Shown here: positions 42,525 to 52,738 of the stretch, in pieces | Layout: the number at the start of each line of letters is the position of its first letter | Position numbering within the stretch: the stretch's first letter is position 1 | Notes under the pieces: model-generated | Database searches by the model: none | The model's input: the letters and a program-made list of their open reading frames with translations, nothing else | Told to the model about the DNA's origin: nothing | Origin: Fidelibacterota bacterium | Lineage (GTDB): Bacteria > Fidelibacterota > Marinisomatia > SCGC-AAA003-L08 > JACNLC01 | DNA: 64,000 nt | Direction of reading: 5' to 3' | Assembly: GCA_013204025.1 (NCBI GenBank) | Contig: JABMOW010000008.1 | Span: forward strand, 1-64,000 | Made by a program: the position numbers and the translations under genes

Positions 42525-43925
42525 TTATCGGATGTCAATTTTTTTCATGATTCGTTGAAAGGCTGCTCGTGTTAATCCACAAAGTTCTGCTGCATGTGTG
42601 ATATTGCCATTGGTCCTTTCAAGTGTGTTGCGGATATACTGCTGCTGAAACGAAGAAATGGCTTGTTGCTTCCCTTCTTCATACGAAGGAAATTCACTAA
42701 ATATTTCATCTCTTGACAGATCACTGGCACCGATCCCCAGGTCAGATGGAATAATCTTTTCCCGGTCGCACATCACCAGCGCTCTCTGAATGGTATTTTC
42801 CAATTCGCGGACATTACCTCTCCAATCGTGATTCAGAAGTGAGGATAAAGCGGATTGAGTCAATTTGGGTGTGTTTACTTTAGTCCCAAATAAATCACGG
42901 GTAAATTGATGAACAAAATAGTCCGCAAGTGCAGGAATACTTGATCGTCTGTCATTCAGTATCGGTAATTTAATTTTCATTACCTTGATACGGTATAAAA
43001 GGTCTTCGCGGAATTGTCCTTCACCTACCAATTGATTCAAATCTTTATTGGTTGCTGTAATCAGACGGAATTCAACTTTTCGGGATTCCTGGCAACCCAG
43101 AGGTCTGATGGATTTGTCCTCCAATACCCGTAACAGTTTGCTCTGAAAATTCAATGACATAGAAGAGATTTCGTCTAAAAAAATAGTTCCACCACAAGCT
43201 TGTTCAAAGATTCCTTTTGTATCCACATGAGCGCCGGTAAAAGCACCTTTTTTATATCCAAATAACTCGGATTCAAGCAATGTATCCGGGATTGCGGCAC
43301 AATTAATTGCCAGAAATTGAAGATCGCGTATGTTACTTTTTTCATGAATAGCCCTTGCAGTAAGTTCTTTTCCCGTTCCGCTGGCACCTTCGATCAACAC
43401 CGGAACAGAAGTGGGCGCGACTTGATCCACTATTTGAAGAACCTGTTGCATGGGGAGATCTTCGGCTATGATCGCGGGGAGTTTGTCAAATCGTTTTGAT
43501 CTTTCAGAAGCATAATTTCGTAATAGTATTTTGTATCCAGCGCGTTCCACAAACCGGATAATTTCCTTATTGTCGAATGGTTTGGTAATGTAATGAGCCG
43601 CTCCGTTTTGGAGACAATGAACAGCAGTTTCTATTGTTCCGAATCCGGTAACCATGATCACTTCAATCCCAGTTTGGTGATGAGTAATCCAATTTAAGAG
43701 GTCAATTCCGGACATGCCGGTCATTTTGATGTCAGTGAAAACAATATCGTATTTATCATTTTGAAGAAGAGTAATGGCTTCCTCTCCACTCGCTGAAATT
43801 TCAACAGGGCATTTCAAAGATGAAATTAGTTTTTGCAATCCTCGGCGTACATCCAATTGGTCATCAACAACCAACACTCTGATCTCGCGAAAATTTAGGG
43901 TAAAATGCGGTATACTTTTCTGCAT
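42525..43925 (-). CDS. Sigma-54-dependent response regulator (NtrC family)
   Basis: Receiver domain, AAA+ (EGASGTGKELTARAIH, ESELFGYKKGAFTGA) and Fis-type C-terminal HTH. Confidence 0.93.
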   Translation of the reverse strand: MQKSIPHFTLNFREIRVLVVDDQLDVRRGLQKLISSLKCPVEISASGEEAITLLQNDKYDIVFTDIKMTGMSGIDLLNWITHHQTGIEVIMVTGFGTIETAVHCLQNGAAHYITKPFDNKEIIRFVERAGYKILLRNYASERSKRFDKLPAIIAEDLPMQQVLQIVDQVAPTSVPVLIEGASGTGKELTARAIHEKSNIRDLQFLAINCAAIPDTLLESELFGYKKGAFTGAHVDTKGIFEQACGGTIFLDEISSMSLNFQSKLLRVLEDKSIRPLGCQESRKVEFRLITATNKDLNQLVGEGQFREDLLYRIKVMKIKLPILNDRRSSIPALADYFVHQFTRDLFGTKVNTPKLTQSALSSLLNHDWRGNVRELENTIQRALVMCDREKIIPSDLGIGASDLSRDEIFSEFPSYEEGKQQAISSFQQQYIRNTLERTNGNITHAAELCGLTRAAFQRIMKKIDIR

Positions 43926-43991
43926 GGGTACCTGAATTTACGTATGTGATTAGTTTTCTTCAATCCATTCCAAAATATTACTTATGCCATT

Positions 43992-46250
43992 CTAACTGAA
44001 TTCTCTATTCCCTCGATATGTATATGGTAGAGTGATTCTGAAAATTGTGGGTTGAGGTTGATTTTGGTAAAGCAATACCGAACCGCCATGGGCTTCAGCG
44101 ATTCGTTTAGCAGTTGACAAACCTAATCCCGTGCCCATATCAGAGTCTCTTGTGGTAAAGAAAGGAGTGAAAATATCTTTTCCAATCCCCGGATCTATAC
44201 CGACGCCGGAATCTTCTATATCAACGACCATACATTTATCAGAATCATTGGTTCGAGTACGGATCATCACTTTGCCATTTGATTCTTTGACCGCCTGAAT
44301 TGCATTCAAAATAATGTTTGCGAAAATCTGCTTCAATCGACTTAGGTCTCCTTCAATCCGAAATTCAGACGCTTCTAAAAAAAGTTTAATGGTAATATTT
44401 GTTTTACCATGTAATGGTACAAGAAGTCGGACGGTCTGATTGATCAATTCATGAATATCAACAATACTCATGTTGAGCGTTGGAGTTCGCGCAAAATCCA
44501 GAAGATTTGCTATGATCTCTCTGCAAGTTTCAGTATTTCTGTTGATCACATCAATATGTTCTGCATACGGTGATTGAGGATCAAAATCATCTGCTAACAT
44601 CTGATTGTACATGGATATCGCTGCTAACGGACTGTTCATTTCATGGGCGACAACCGCTGCCATATTTCCCAGAACGGCCAAACGTTCCTGACGGGAATGT
44701 TTCTCGTGCATCAGAATTCTGTCCGTAATATCGCGAGATACAAGAATCTTTCCAGCTCCTCCACTTAATCCCGGCAGTTGGGTGGATAACACCTCAAAAT
44801 ACCGGTTTTCCAATTTTATAGTGCATGCTTGCATAGAATTGAGATCGAGCAAACAATCTATGCATTGCTTTGATTTAAGACTTTCAGGATTTATACATTC
44901 GAATTTTTCCATGCTGGAATCTGTGGCAAACAGGTGCTGGACAAAAGGTTTTCCAGCATCATTGTGGAGTACAATTTCGCCCTTACTATTTAAAAGGATT
45001 AACCCGTCATTCATTGAGTTAACCACAGTTTTTAACCGATCGTGCTGAATGCGGATCTCTTTCTCTCGTTCTGCCAGGTCCCCGGCAGTTTTTTCCAGCA
45101 CTGCTGTCCTTTCTTCCATAGCTTCTGCCATCTGATTGAAACTGGAAGCGAGGTCCCCGATTTCGTCTTCCGAATCTGTTTTGACACGAGCAGAATAGTC
45201 TCCTTCTTTAATGTCAAAAGCCATCGTCTCCAGTTCACCCAGTGGACGGATAAGAAAGCGAACAGGGAAATACATGGCCACCAGAATCAGGATAGCAATG
45301 AACAAACCAACAAGAAATAACCTTTCCTCTAAAGCAGTAATAGTTTTCAAAGCGTTGGCAGTACCCAACTCTACGAGGAGTGTCCAGTTCACATATTTCA
45401 TGGGAAAGCTGAATCCAAACATTTCCTGATCATTTCGACAGTTATGGCGGCCTTCATGTAATACGATAGAATTGTGAATGTCTGAATCAATATGTTGGAT
45501 GGTAAGATCAAGCAAATCTACGTTTTCTCGTCGATTGAGGGTCCACCATGGAATGTCAAGCATTCCGCCTGATTGGTCGATAAAAGTGAGATACTTTTCA
45601 ACATCAGAAAATGACATTGCGTTCTGATATTGTTCTGAAAGATAGGCGAGTATTTGGGCGAAATCCACAACACAAACCAAGTGGCCTATAAGTTTGGTCT
45701 GGTTAATATTGGTGAGAGGCGTAACAACGGCAAATCGGGGGCTCACAGGGTTTGTTCCTGAATGAAACAGCGGACTGTACCAGAGCGTGTCCTTTTGAAA
45801 TCCTTCAGCGATAATGTCAATGAGTCCGGTCTCCATTGGATAAACGGATGCAAGCCTGTTTGCCTGGATATCAAATACATGGAGGTTTATGAATTCGTCA
45901 ACAATCGGTAATTTATTGATTTTCAGATGATTAATGAGTCTGGTTTCTGTATCATTGATAGATGTGGTGGTATCCTCAATAATTTCGGTTTGAGTACGAA
46001 TAAATCCATCTGAAGCAAAATCCTGCGCACGTCTCCCTAACATAAGCAGATGTTGATCGAATACTGAAGACTGTGCAATAGTTTCGCTTTTTAACCGAGT
46101 TTGGATTTCCTGAATTAAACTGCTGTGAACTGTGTTGATGATCAAAAAACCACCTAATCCAAATGCGATCAGACTTACCACCACAAAACTCAATGGGAGT
46201 TTGTAACGGATTTTTAGTTTGGCGAGTGGATCTCTATTTAGCCAGTTCAT
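43992..46250 (-). CDS. Sensor histidine kinase with periplasmic sensor, HAMP and PAS-like regions
   Basis: 752 aa; TM-periplasmic-TM, HAMP, VVAHEMNSPLAAISMY H-box, DTGLGLSTAKRIAEAHGG ATPase motifs. Confidence 0.92.
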   Translation of the reverse strand: MNWLNRDPLAKLKIRYKLPLSFVVVSLIAFGLGGFLIINTVHSSLIQEIQTRLKSETIAQSSVFDQHLLMLGRRAQDFASDGFIRTQTEIIEDTTTSINDTETRLINHLKINKLPIVDEFINLHVFDIQANRLASVYPMETGLIDIIAEGFQKDTLWYSPLFHSGTNPVSPRFAVVTPLTNINQTKLIGHLVCVVDFAQILAYLSEQYQNAMSFSDVEKYLTFIDQSGGMLDIPWWTLNRRENVDLLDLTIQHIDSDIHNSIVLHEGRHNCRNDQEMFGFSFPMKYVNWTLLVELGTANALKTITALEERLFLVGLFIAILILVAMYFPVRFLIRPLGELETMAFDIKEGDYSARVKTDSEDEIGDLASSFNQMAEAMEERTAVLEKTAGDLAEREKEIRIQHDRLKTVVNSMNDGLILLNSKGEIVLHNDAGKPFVQHLFATDSSMEKFECINPESLKSKQCIDCLLDLNSMQACTIKLENRYFEVLSTQLPGLSGGAGKILVSRDITDRILMHEKHSRQERLAVLGNMAAVVAHEMNSPLAAISMYNQMLADDFDPQSPYAEHIDVINRNTETCREIIANLLDFARTPTLNMSIVDIHELINQTVRLLVPLHGKTNITIKLFLEASEFRIEGDLSRLKQIFANIILNAIQAVKESNGKVMIRTRTNDSDKCMVVDIEDSGVGIDPGIGKDIFTPFFTTRDSDMGTGLGLSTAKRIAEAHGGSVLLYQNQPQPTIFRITLPYTYRGNREFS

Positions 46251-46420
46251 CTGTTTTTCCAGTTTGATTAACGCGTATTATCATCGGTAAATTTCATTTA
46301 GCGGGATGAAAAACATTAGAAATATTAGTACTTTACACGAGCATAGGCAAATACATGTTCACTTTTTCAGGAATGTCAATGAGCTTCAGATTCTTTTTAG
46401 ATCCGTAATAGCAAAATTAG

Positions 46421-47173
46421 ATGAATAATATTTTTGATTTGAATTACACGGGTAATCCCTTTCATTTCTATGGCATCCAGCATTTCAGCGCATTTGCTAT
46501 GATCATAGCCGTATTGGGTCTCATAATCCTATTCAAACGGTTTCGTTATACGAGGAGTATTGAGGTGATCCGGTATACGTTGGCATTAGGGATTATCCTC
46601 AACGAACTGGGATGGCATTTATGGGCAATATTGCACGGCGAATGGAATATACAAACTGCACTTCCTTTACATCTTTGCAGCATCATGGTTTATCTGACGC
46701 CCATATTATTGATCCGAAAGTCTTATCGGATATATGAACTAATCTACCTATTGGGTGTTGCGGGAGCTATGCAGTCGTTATTTACGCCAAATCTAACCAC
46801 TTATGGATTTCCTCATTTTTTATACTTTCAGTTCTTTATATCTCATGGCTCCATCATTCTTGCCGGATTATTCATGACTATTGTGGAAGGATACCGCCCG
46901 AATCGTAATTCTGGTCTTCGAGTATTTTTGACAGGGAATGTATTCATGGTAATCGTGTTTTTTATCAATCGGGTGATTGGCAGCAATTATATGTTTGTCT
47001 CTCACAAACCTCTTACACCCAGCCTGCTTGATTATCTGGGACCGTGGCCATTTTACATCATCGGGATCGAAATATTTGCAATACTTTCCATTACGTTACT
47101 TTATCTGCCGTTTATTAAAAACAGGTCGAATCAATCAGACTCACAATATCTTGGAGAGGAAGCTGTTAACTAA
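46421..47173 (+). CDS. TIGR02206/YwaF-like integral membrane protein
   Basis: 250 aa polytopic; FYGIQHFSAFAMI, LHLCSIMVYL, YMFVSHKP resemble this family. Confidence 0.65.
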   Translation: MNNIFDLNYTGNPFHFYGIQHFSAFAMIIAVLGLIILFKRFRYTRSIEVIRYTLALGIILNELGWHLWAILHGEWNIQTALPLHLCSIMVYLTPILLIRKSYRIYELIYLLGVAGAMQSLFTPNLTTYGFPHFLYFQFFISHGSIILAGLFMTIVEGYRPNRNSGLRVFLTGNVFMVIVFFINRVIGSNYMFVSHKPLTPSLLDYLGPWPFYIIGIEIFAILSITLLYLPFIKNRSNQSDSQYLGEEAVN

Positions 47174-47198
47174 ATAACCCAGAAAATACGGGTTGTTA

Positions 47199-47398
47199 TC
47201 AAGGAAAGTAACCCAATGTTTCGGTTCCAACGCTTTGGTTGGAATCTGCGATAGAGACACAAACGTAACCGCACGACGGATTAGCAGTAAGCTAAATGCT
47301 CATCGAGAAATGGGGGAGTTGTGACGGGAAAATACACAAAATTAAATGAGTCGGATACACGCTGGTCCAAGGAACAGTACAACCTGATGATTTTATAG
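47199..47398 (+). pseudogene. Decayed Tc1/mariner-like transposase fragment
   Basis: Translation in one frame reads SRKVTQCFGSNALVGICDRDTNVTARRISSKLNAHREMGEL*RENTQN*MSRIHAG; a nearby second frame reads RWSKEQYNLMIL, resembling Tc1-type HTH and W..EQW..VLF segments. Confidence 0.35.
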
Positions 47399-47678
47399 AA
47401 ATTATAGAAAATTGGTCACCGAAAAGTCACCATGCGATTTAACTTGATATCGGTAACTGAAAAGTGGGCAAGAATTATTGAAGACAGACCGGATGTTTTT
47501 TTCTGATTGATCATAGCCTCAATTTTACACAAACTTATTAATTAATGGTCTGGCAAATGTTCGTTTTTAATAGTACCCAAATTGAAGAACAGTATGTCGA
47601 TTAGTAAAATGCTTTGTTTTGAAAGCGATATACATAAGAAAACAAATTATAGTTTGACAATTGTATTTGTGGCTTTGA

Positions 47679-48230
47679 TCATGGAATAGAATTCAATTCT
47701 TCTTTTAGGAAAACACGGGTGAAAGAAAATCCAGATTTATAGATCTGAAGTCTTGATATTCCAATGATTTCCAGTAGGAAATCAAGCAGCCACTTTGTGT
47801 GTTTTGACATGAAATCGTTATAGACAGTCAGTTTGTTAGGTAAATCACTCTTTAGGATTTTCTCCAGCAACTCAAATATCATCGCAGCATGATCCGGAGG
47901 CATGGTATTGGTTTGGACTTTGGACAATCCATATTGTTTCATAAACTGATTCACCTCATTTGCATCCACACCCCAATATGTACCTTCAGTGAATACCGAC
48001 TGATAGGGAGGATGATGATCCGCAGGTCCCAGAAATAATCTTGTGTATTCTGCTTGCATCTGATCAAGGGTTAGTGAATCGTCAATCTGAACTCCAATGG
48101 ATCTTAACTCCGTCTGTTTGCCGATAACAAATTGGAAAAGTTCTTCATCTGGTTCAGAGAACAGTGTGCGCAAGAAGCGCAACACTGGAATTGCTACGCT
48201 TTCTGTATTGTAACGACTGTATCCATCCAT
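47679..48230 (-). CDS. TorD/DmsD-like molybdoenzyme chaperone
   Basis: 183 aa; EYTRLFLGPADHHPPYQSVFTEG and PPDHAAMIFELLEK motifs; adjacent to the molybdoenzyme gene. Confidence 0.85.
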   Translation of the reverse strand: MDGYSRYNTESVAIPVLRFLRTLFSEPDEELFQFVIGKQTELRSIGVQIDDSLTLDQMQAEYTRLFLGPADHHPPYQSVFTEGTYWGVDANEVNQFMKQYGLSKVQTNTMPPDHAAMIFELLEKILKSDLPNKLTVYNDFMSKHTKWLLDFLLEIIGISRLQIYKSGFSFTRVFLKEELNSIP

Positions 48231-50650
48231 CGCTGTTGTCCTCCAATTGGATCCGGGCTATTGGGAATGATCCAATTCGGATTTTTACCGTGTGTATCCC
48301 ACCATACATGATCACAATCTGGAATACATTCATGTCCTGTTGACGCTTTCTTACCACTAGCAAATTCACCATATTCCCAGTGGCCCAGATGAAAGCTGAT
48401 AGCAATAACGCCTGGGACAATCCCTTCAATAACCTTCGCATTGGTAGTCATCTCACCGATACCTGATTTAACCTTTATCTGATCACCATCTTTAATGCCG
48501 AACATGCTGGCAGTTTTTGGATTCATCAAGCCAGGATTATCATGGAAGAGTTCTGAAAGCCACCGGCTATTTTGCGTACGCGAATGTGTCTGCACTGCAA
48601 CTTTGTAGGTAGTCAAGATGAGCTCATCCCTGGATAAATTCTGGTGTTCCGGGATAGGCATCCAACTGGGGAGTTCCGGGAATCCTTTTTCTTTTAGGAA
48701 GGGAGATGATATTTCAACCAAACCGGATTTATTTATCTTATCAGGTTTAAAACCAGCCATGACTTTTCCATTGATATCCTGACCGATATAGCCTTTGTAG
48801 GCATATTTCATTTTTCTATAACCCGTTTTCTGGGCTTCAGCGGCTGATTTTGCTTTTGACTTTTTCCAGTTCCAGTATACGCCGGTATCTTCGTCCAGGA
48901 TAACATCGGCTGCTTTGTAGGCCTCAGCCTTGATTTCTTTTAGATGCTGCAGGAATTTAGGTTTCGCGTTCGGGTCATGCCACACACCATTCTTCTTTAA
49001 TAAGGCGAAATCAACATGGCTCTTTTCGCAGGATTTCTTTATAAAATCCAAAGTCGAATCATATCCAAGACCAAATCCCATTTTCTTTGCAAGGTCAATA
49101 ACAACATCCTGGAACTGTCGTGATTCTCCTAAAGGGTCGACAACAGGCTGACGCAAGTAGAACTCAGGTATCATCGCAAATGAGATCATATCATCCCAGG
49201 ACCAGCGCTCAAGATATGTCACATCCGGCAAGATGAGATCAGCAAGAGCAGTGGTTTCACTCATAAACACATCTACAGCAACATGGTAAGGAATTAAAGA
49301 TTCGTCCTTGAGTATCTCAATATTCTCACCACAATTACCATTTACAAAAGCTGGGTTATAACAGTGGGTCATGTAGATATCAGGGCGGCCGTTCCTTCCA
49401 TCCTTGATCATCTTCAGTACCTGATGATTGACATGATGATTGGGAAAGGCGCTCTCACCAGGAAAGCCATTAGCCAGGTCTAATTTTTTAGTACTACCGC
49501 TGACTTTAGGATATTTCCATTTCGGTCCAACGGCCTGGTTAGTTCCGCCGGGTTGATTCAGATAACCGCACATTGACTCCAGCATAAATTTAGCACGTTC
49601 AGTCATTACACCATTGTAGTGTGCAACAGCACCTCGATAAGTTACCAATACTGCAGGTTTTGCTTTAGCAAACTGAATCGCAACAGATTCAATCATATCC
49701 GCAGAAACTCCAGATATCTGCTCCGCCCATTCCGGAGTATACTGCTTCAGGTGTTTTTTTAATTGTTTAACGCTTGTGGTTGTCCAATTTTCGATGAAGC
49801 TTTTATCATAAAGTCTCTTTTTCATGATTACGTTGCCCATCGCCAGCATAACAGCCAAGTCTGTCCCGGGCTTCACGGGTATCCACTGAGTAGATTTTGC
49901 CGCAGTATTCGACAGTCTTACGTCGAAAGTATACATTTTTACACCGCGATCCATAGCGTCAGTCGCCCGCTGGGCAGCCTGAACATGAGAGGTATGTGCT
50001 TCAAAGAAGTTTGATCCGAAGTTCACAATCAGGTTGGTATTATCAAAATCCCATACATCATAATGTTTTGCCCAGGTCAGCTCCTGTGCAACCCACTTTG
50101 CACCTTCGCAAATTGAAGTATGATTTCCCAAGGTTCCCGTTCCGAATCCAGTGAGGAAATCCTTCACTATTTTTCCGTCAGAAGCCTTCATCCGACCATA
50201 ATGAAACATGAACTTTTCCGGCTCATTTTTCTTGCGCAGAGTATCAAGTCGAGAACTCAATTCGCCCAGGGCATCGTCCCAAGAAATGCGTTTCCAATTT
50301 CCTTCTCCGCGTTTGCCAACCCTCTTCATGGGGTAAAGAATTCGATCTGGATCATAGACCTGGTTTATACCAGCCTGTCCCCGTGAACAGATCTTGCCAC
50401 GGTTACGGATTGAGCGTGGATTACCTTCTATCTTTACTAATCTTCCATCCTCAACCTGGCACTCTATCGCATCCCTCGATACACATTGCCAGCAGGCAGA
50501 AGGTATTATTTTTCTTTCTTTACCAGAGGGGGAAAATCCTTTAGTCACACCTTCAGCTGAAATGTCGCCACGAATCTGGCTGCCAGCCGCCAATGTCCCG
50601 AATACTGCGCTTACTTTAATAAAATCTCTTCTTGAAATGGTTGTATTCAT
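48194..50650 (-). CDS. Tat-exported molybdopterin oxidoreductase (CISM/DMSO reductase family), substrate unknown
   Basis: 818 aa; ISRRDFIK Tat motif; CWQCVSRDAIEC...GKICSRGQAGINQVYDPDRILYPMKRVG; SICEGAKW candidate Mo-Cys; C-terminal MopB-binding region. Confidence 0.92.
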   Translation of the reverse strand: MNTTISRRDFIKVSAVFGTLAAGSQIRGDISAEGVTKGFSPSGKERKIIPSACWQCVSRDAIECQVEDGRLVKIEGNPRSIRNRGKICSRGQAGINQVYDPDRILYPMKRVGKRGEGNWKRISWDDALGELSSRLDTLRKKNEPEKFMFHYGRMKASDGKIVKDFLTGFGTGTLGNHTSICEGAKWVAQELTWAKHYDVWDFDNTNLIVNFGSNFFEAHTSHVQAAQRATDAMDRGVKMYTFDVRLSNTAAKSTQWIPVKPGTDLAVMLAMGNVIMKKRLYDKSFIENWTTTSVKQLKKHLKQYTPEWAEQISGVSADMIESVAIQFAKAKPAVLVTYRGAVAHYNGVMTERAKFMLESMCGYLNQPGGTNQAVGPKWKYPKVSGSTKKLDLANGFPGESAFPNHHVNHQVLKMIKDGRNGRPDIYMTHCYNPAFVNGNCGENIEILKDESLIPYHVAVDVFMSETTALADLILPDVTYLERWSWDDMISFAMIPEFYLRQPVVDPLGESRQFQDVVIDLAKKMGFGLGYDSTLDFIKKSCEKSHVDFALLKKNGVWHDPNAKPKFLQHLKEIKAEAYKAADVILDEDTGVYWNWKKSKAKSAAEAQKTGYRKMKYAYKGYIGQDINGKVMAGFKPDKINKSGLVEISSPFLKEKGFPELPSWMPIPEHQNLSRDELILTTYKVAVQTHSRTQNSRWLSELFHDNPGLMNPKTASMFGIKDGDQIKVKSGIGEMTTNAKVIEGIVPGVIAISFHLGHWEYGEFASGKKASTGHECIPDCDHVWWDTHGKNPNWIIPNSPDPIGGQQRWMDTVVTIQKA

Positions 50651-50662
50651 AATATAATCCTC

Positions 50663-51562
50663 TTATGCTTTCCTGTTTTGTCCGCCGGAAGCCGGGGCAT
50701 TATTTCTGATATCAGAACCGTGAGTATAGGTATCTTCAAATAAATTCAGATAGAACACATTTGGATGGGTTCCATATCCTTCTTTCAAACCTTTTACTCT
50801 GTTTTTATTCTTTTTAATGATCTTTGAAATAGCAGCGTTTGGATCATCCAGATCACCAAAAATCCTCGCATTGCCCGGGCAGGTATTAACACAACTGGGT
50901 TCGAGACCTCTATCTACCCTGTGCTGGCAGAATGTACACTTGCCAATCGCCTGATTATCAGGCTCTTCACCAGCCCGGAGCAATGGATCAACATAACGAG
51001 CCTTGTACGGACATTCTTCTACGCAAGCATGACAACCCAAGCACCGATTTTGATCATATAGAACCATACCATCGGGTCGTTTGTAGGTTGCCTTGGCATC
51101 GTAGGTTTTTCCGTTAAAATTCTTTTTGACTGGATCAGCAGGGCAGACATCCACACAAGGAGCATCGGAACAATGGTTGCATAGCCAGGGTAGAAATGAA
51201 CGAGTAGTTTTTGGATATTTGCCATGTTCATATTCGATCACATTGCTATTATATACACCAAGTCGGACATCAAATTCAGCTTTACATGCAATCGCACAGG
51301 CTTTACAGCCATAACAACGATTTAAGTCTACCAGCATGCCCCATCTGCCAGCAGGTTTCAACCCTCCATCGTTGGTGGGCGAATTAGATGTGGCAAGTAA
51401 GCTGGATGTGCATAACGGTAGGAGGCTGGTCGCCGCTAATCCCACCCCTATTTTTTTTAGAAAATCTGTACGGACAATACCGTCTTTTTGAATATTTTCA
51501 TTTTCGTCAGGTGTACTTGCAGGCTCTTTGATGATTCCTGTATTTGTGTCACTTTTACTCAT
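50663..51562 (-). CDS. 4Fe-4S ferredoxin-type electron transfer subunit (TtrB/PsrB/DmsB-like)
   Basis: 299 aa; RCYGCKACAIACK, CNHCSDAPCVDVCP, RCLGCHACVEECPY, CTFCQHRVDRGLEPSCVNTCP. Confidence 0.92.
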   Translation of the reverse strand: MSKSDTNTGIIKEPASTPDENENIQKDGIVRTDFLKKIGVGLAATSLLPLCTSSLLATSNSPTNDGGLKPAGRWGMLVDLNRCYGCKACAIACKAEFDVRLGVYNSNVIEYEHGKYPKTTRSFLPWLCNHCSDAPCVDVCPADPVKKNFNGKTYDAKATYKRPDGMVLYDQNRCLGCHACVEECPYKARYVDPLLRAGEEPDNQAIGKCTFCQHRVDRGLEPSCVNTCPGNARIFGDLDDPNAAISKIIKKNKNRVKGLKEGYGTHPNVFYLNLFEDTYTHGSDIRNNAPASGGQNRKA

Positions 51563-51629
51563 GTTGACCCCTTGATTATTCGTGTCGTGTTCTAAATACT
51601 ACTTAACATGCTAAAATCTAATATCATCT

Positions 51630-52571
51630 CTACTTTAGCTTAAACTGAAAGTTGAGTTGAAAAAAGGTTTCGGAGTCGCCTTCTTCAGGAGTAACCAATC
51701 TCAAATTAGGCGCAATTATTAACCCAGTTACAGGAGAATAATGTATACCTGCGATTATATAATTTTCAGAATCCTCATCTGTGTCAGTATTTGGGTCGTA
51801 TATATCTATACGACCATAGGTCTGCAACTTATCGGAAAGTTTATAAACTGTATAAACAGAGATAATCTGTTCAGTCACATCAGGTCCTGAATCGGTAAGC
51901 ATGTCAAATTCACCACCAATCCGTAAGGCTGCAGATGCAAATCCACCAAACAGACCAAAAACTGTGACGGTTTCATCTGATTCATAGGGTTCAAAGGTGA
52001 AAACTCCTCCTGCATTGAAACCTTCTTTCGAACTTAATTTTGGTTGTCCAATTAAGGCTTGAGCGGAAATCTTCTTATAAGAATCATCTTCACTTTTTTT
52101 GTAACCAGTTCCATTGGTGTAGAGTATACTGAACAGGATATTCTGCGCGAATTTGTTCGCATATCCAATTCCCATATCTGCTGAGCTGGAAAACTTCTTG
52201 CGATCCATGGCGGATTTCTCAATAAAACGATATCCCCAGGTTTTCTCCTGAACACTGAATACATTCATTCCTTGGAGCCCCAGAGTGATTTTACCCAGAT
52301 CCGTCTTCCAATCGACCTTTGCATTTTTCAAGTAGACATTTTTAGGAGAATTATTGGAGTCAATGTCAGTCTGTAATTTATAACTCAGATTATCGGCAAG
52401 ATTATCTGTAACAGTAAAATAAACACGCTTTATTGCGAATCCAGCATCATTATTAGCATCACTCGTAAAATCGTAGATATAATCAAAAAAGACCACCGAA
52501 CTCACGTTGGGGGTTCCAGCGATTACTAATGAGCATAATAAGAGCGCTGCCATGAAATTTCTTTTAAACAT
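51630..52571 (-). CDS. Outer membrane porin (beta-barrel, OprO/OprP-like)
   Basis: 313 aa; signal peptide; alternating amphipathic strands and a terminal FQLNFQFKLK. Confidence 0.7.
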   Translation of the reverse strand: MFKRNFMAALLLCSLVIAGTPNVSSVVFFDYIYDFTSDANNDAGFAIKRVYFTVTDNLADNLSYKLQTDIDSNNSPKNVYLKNAKVDWKTDLGKITLGLQGMNVFSVQEKTWGYRFIEKSAMDRKKFSSSADMGIGYANKFAQNILFSILYTNGTGYKKSEDDSYKKISAQALIGQPKLSSKEGFNAGGVFTFEPYESDETVTVFGLFGGFASAALRIGGEFDMLTDSGPDVTEQIISVYTVYKLSDKLQTYGRIDIYDPNTDTDEDSENYIIAGIHYSPVTGLIIAPNLRLVTPEEGDSETFFQLNFQFKLK

Positions 52572-52648
52572 TCTTCTTTCCTTTTTTTATATTTTATAAT
52601 GGGTTAATGCTATTTGGAAATACAAATCTTACATACGGTCTGATCTTA

Positions 52649-52664
52649 AGCAAATTCCATACCG
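52649..52664 (-). promoter_or_regulatory. Predicted sigma-54 promoter for the porin/Fe-S/molybdoenzyme/chaperone operon
   Basis: Minus-strand CGGTATGGAATTTGCT with GG-N10-GC spacing; shares GGTATG with the predicted nar promoter. Confidence 0.55.
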
Positions 52665-52738
52665 TTGGTACAAGGTGATCGCAAACTATTGTAATTACAT
52701 TACTTTGGGGAATATTAGGAGTGGAATTGAGATATGGA

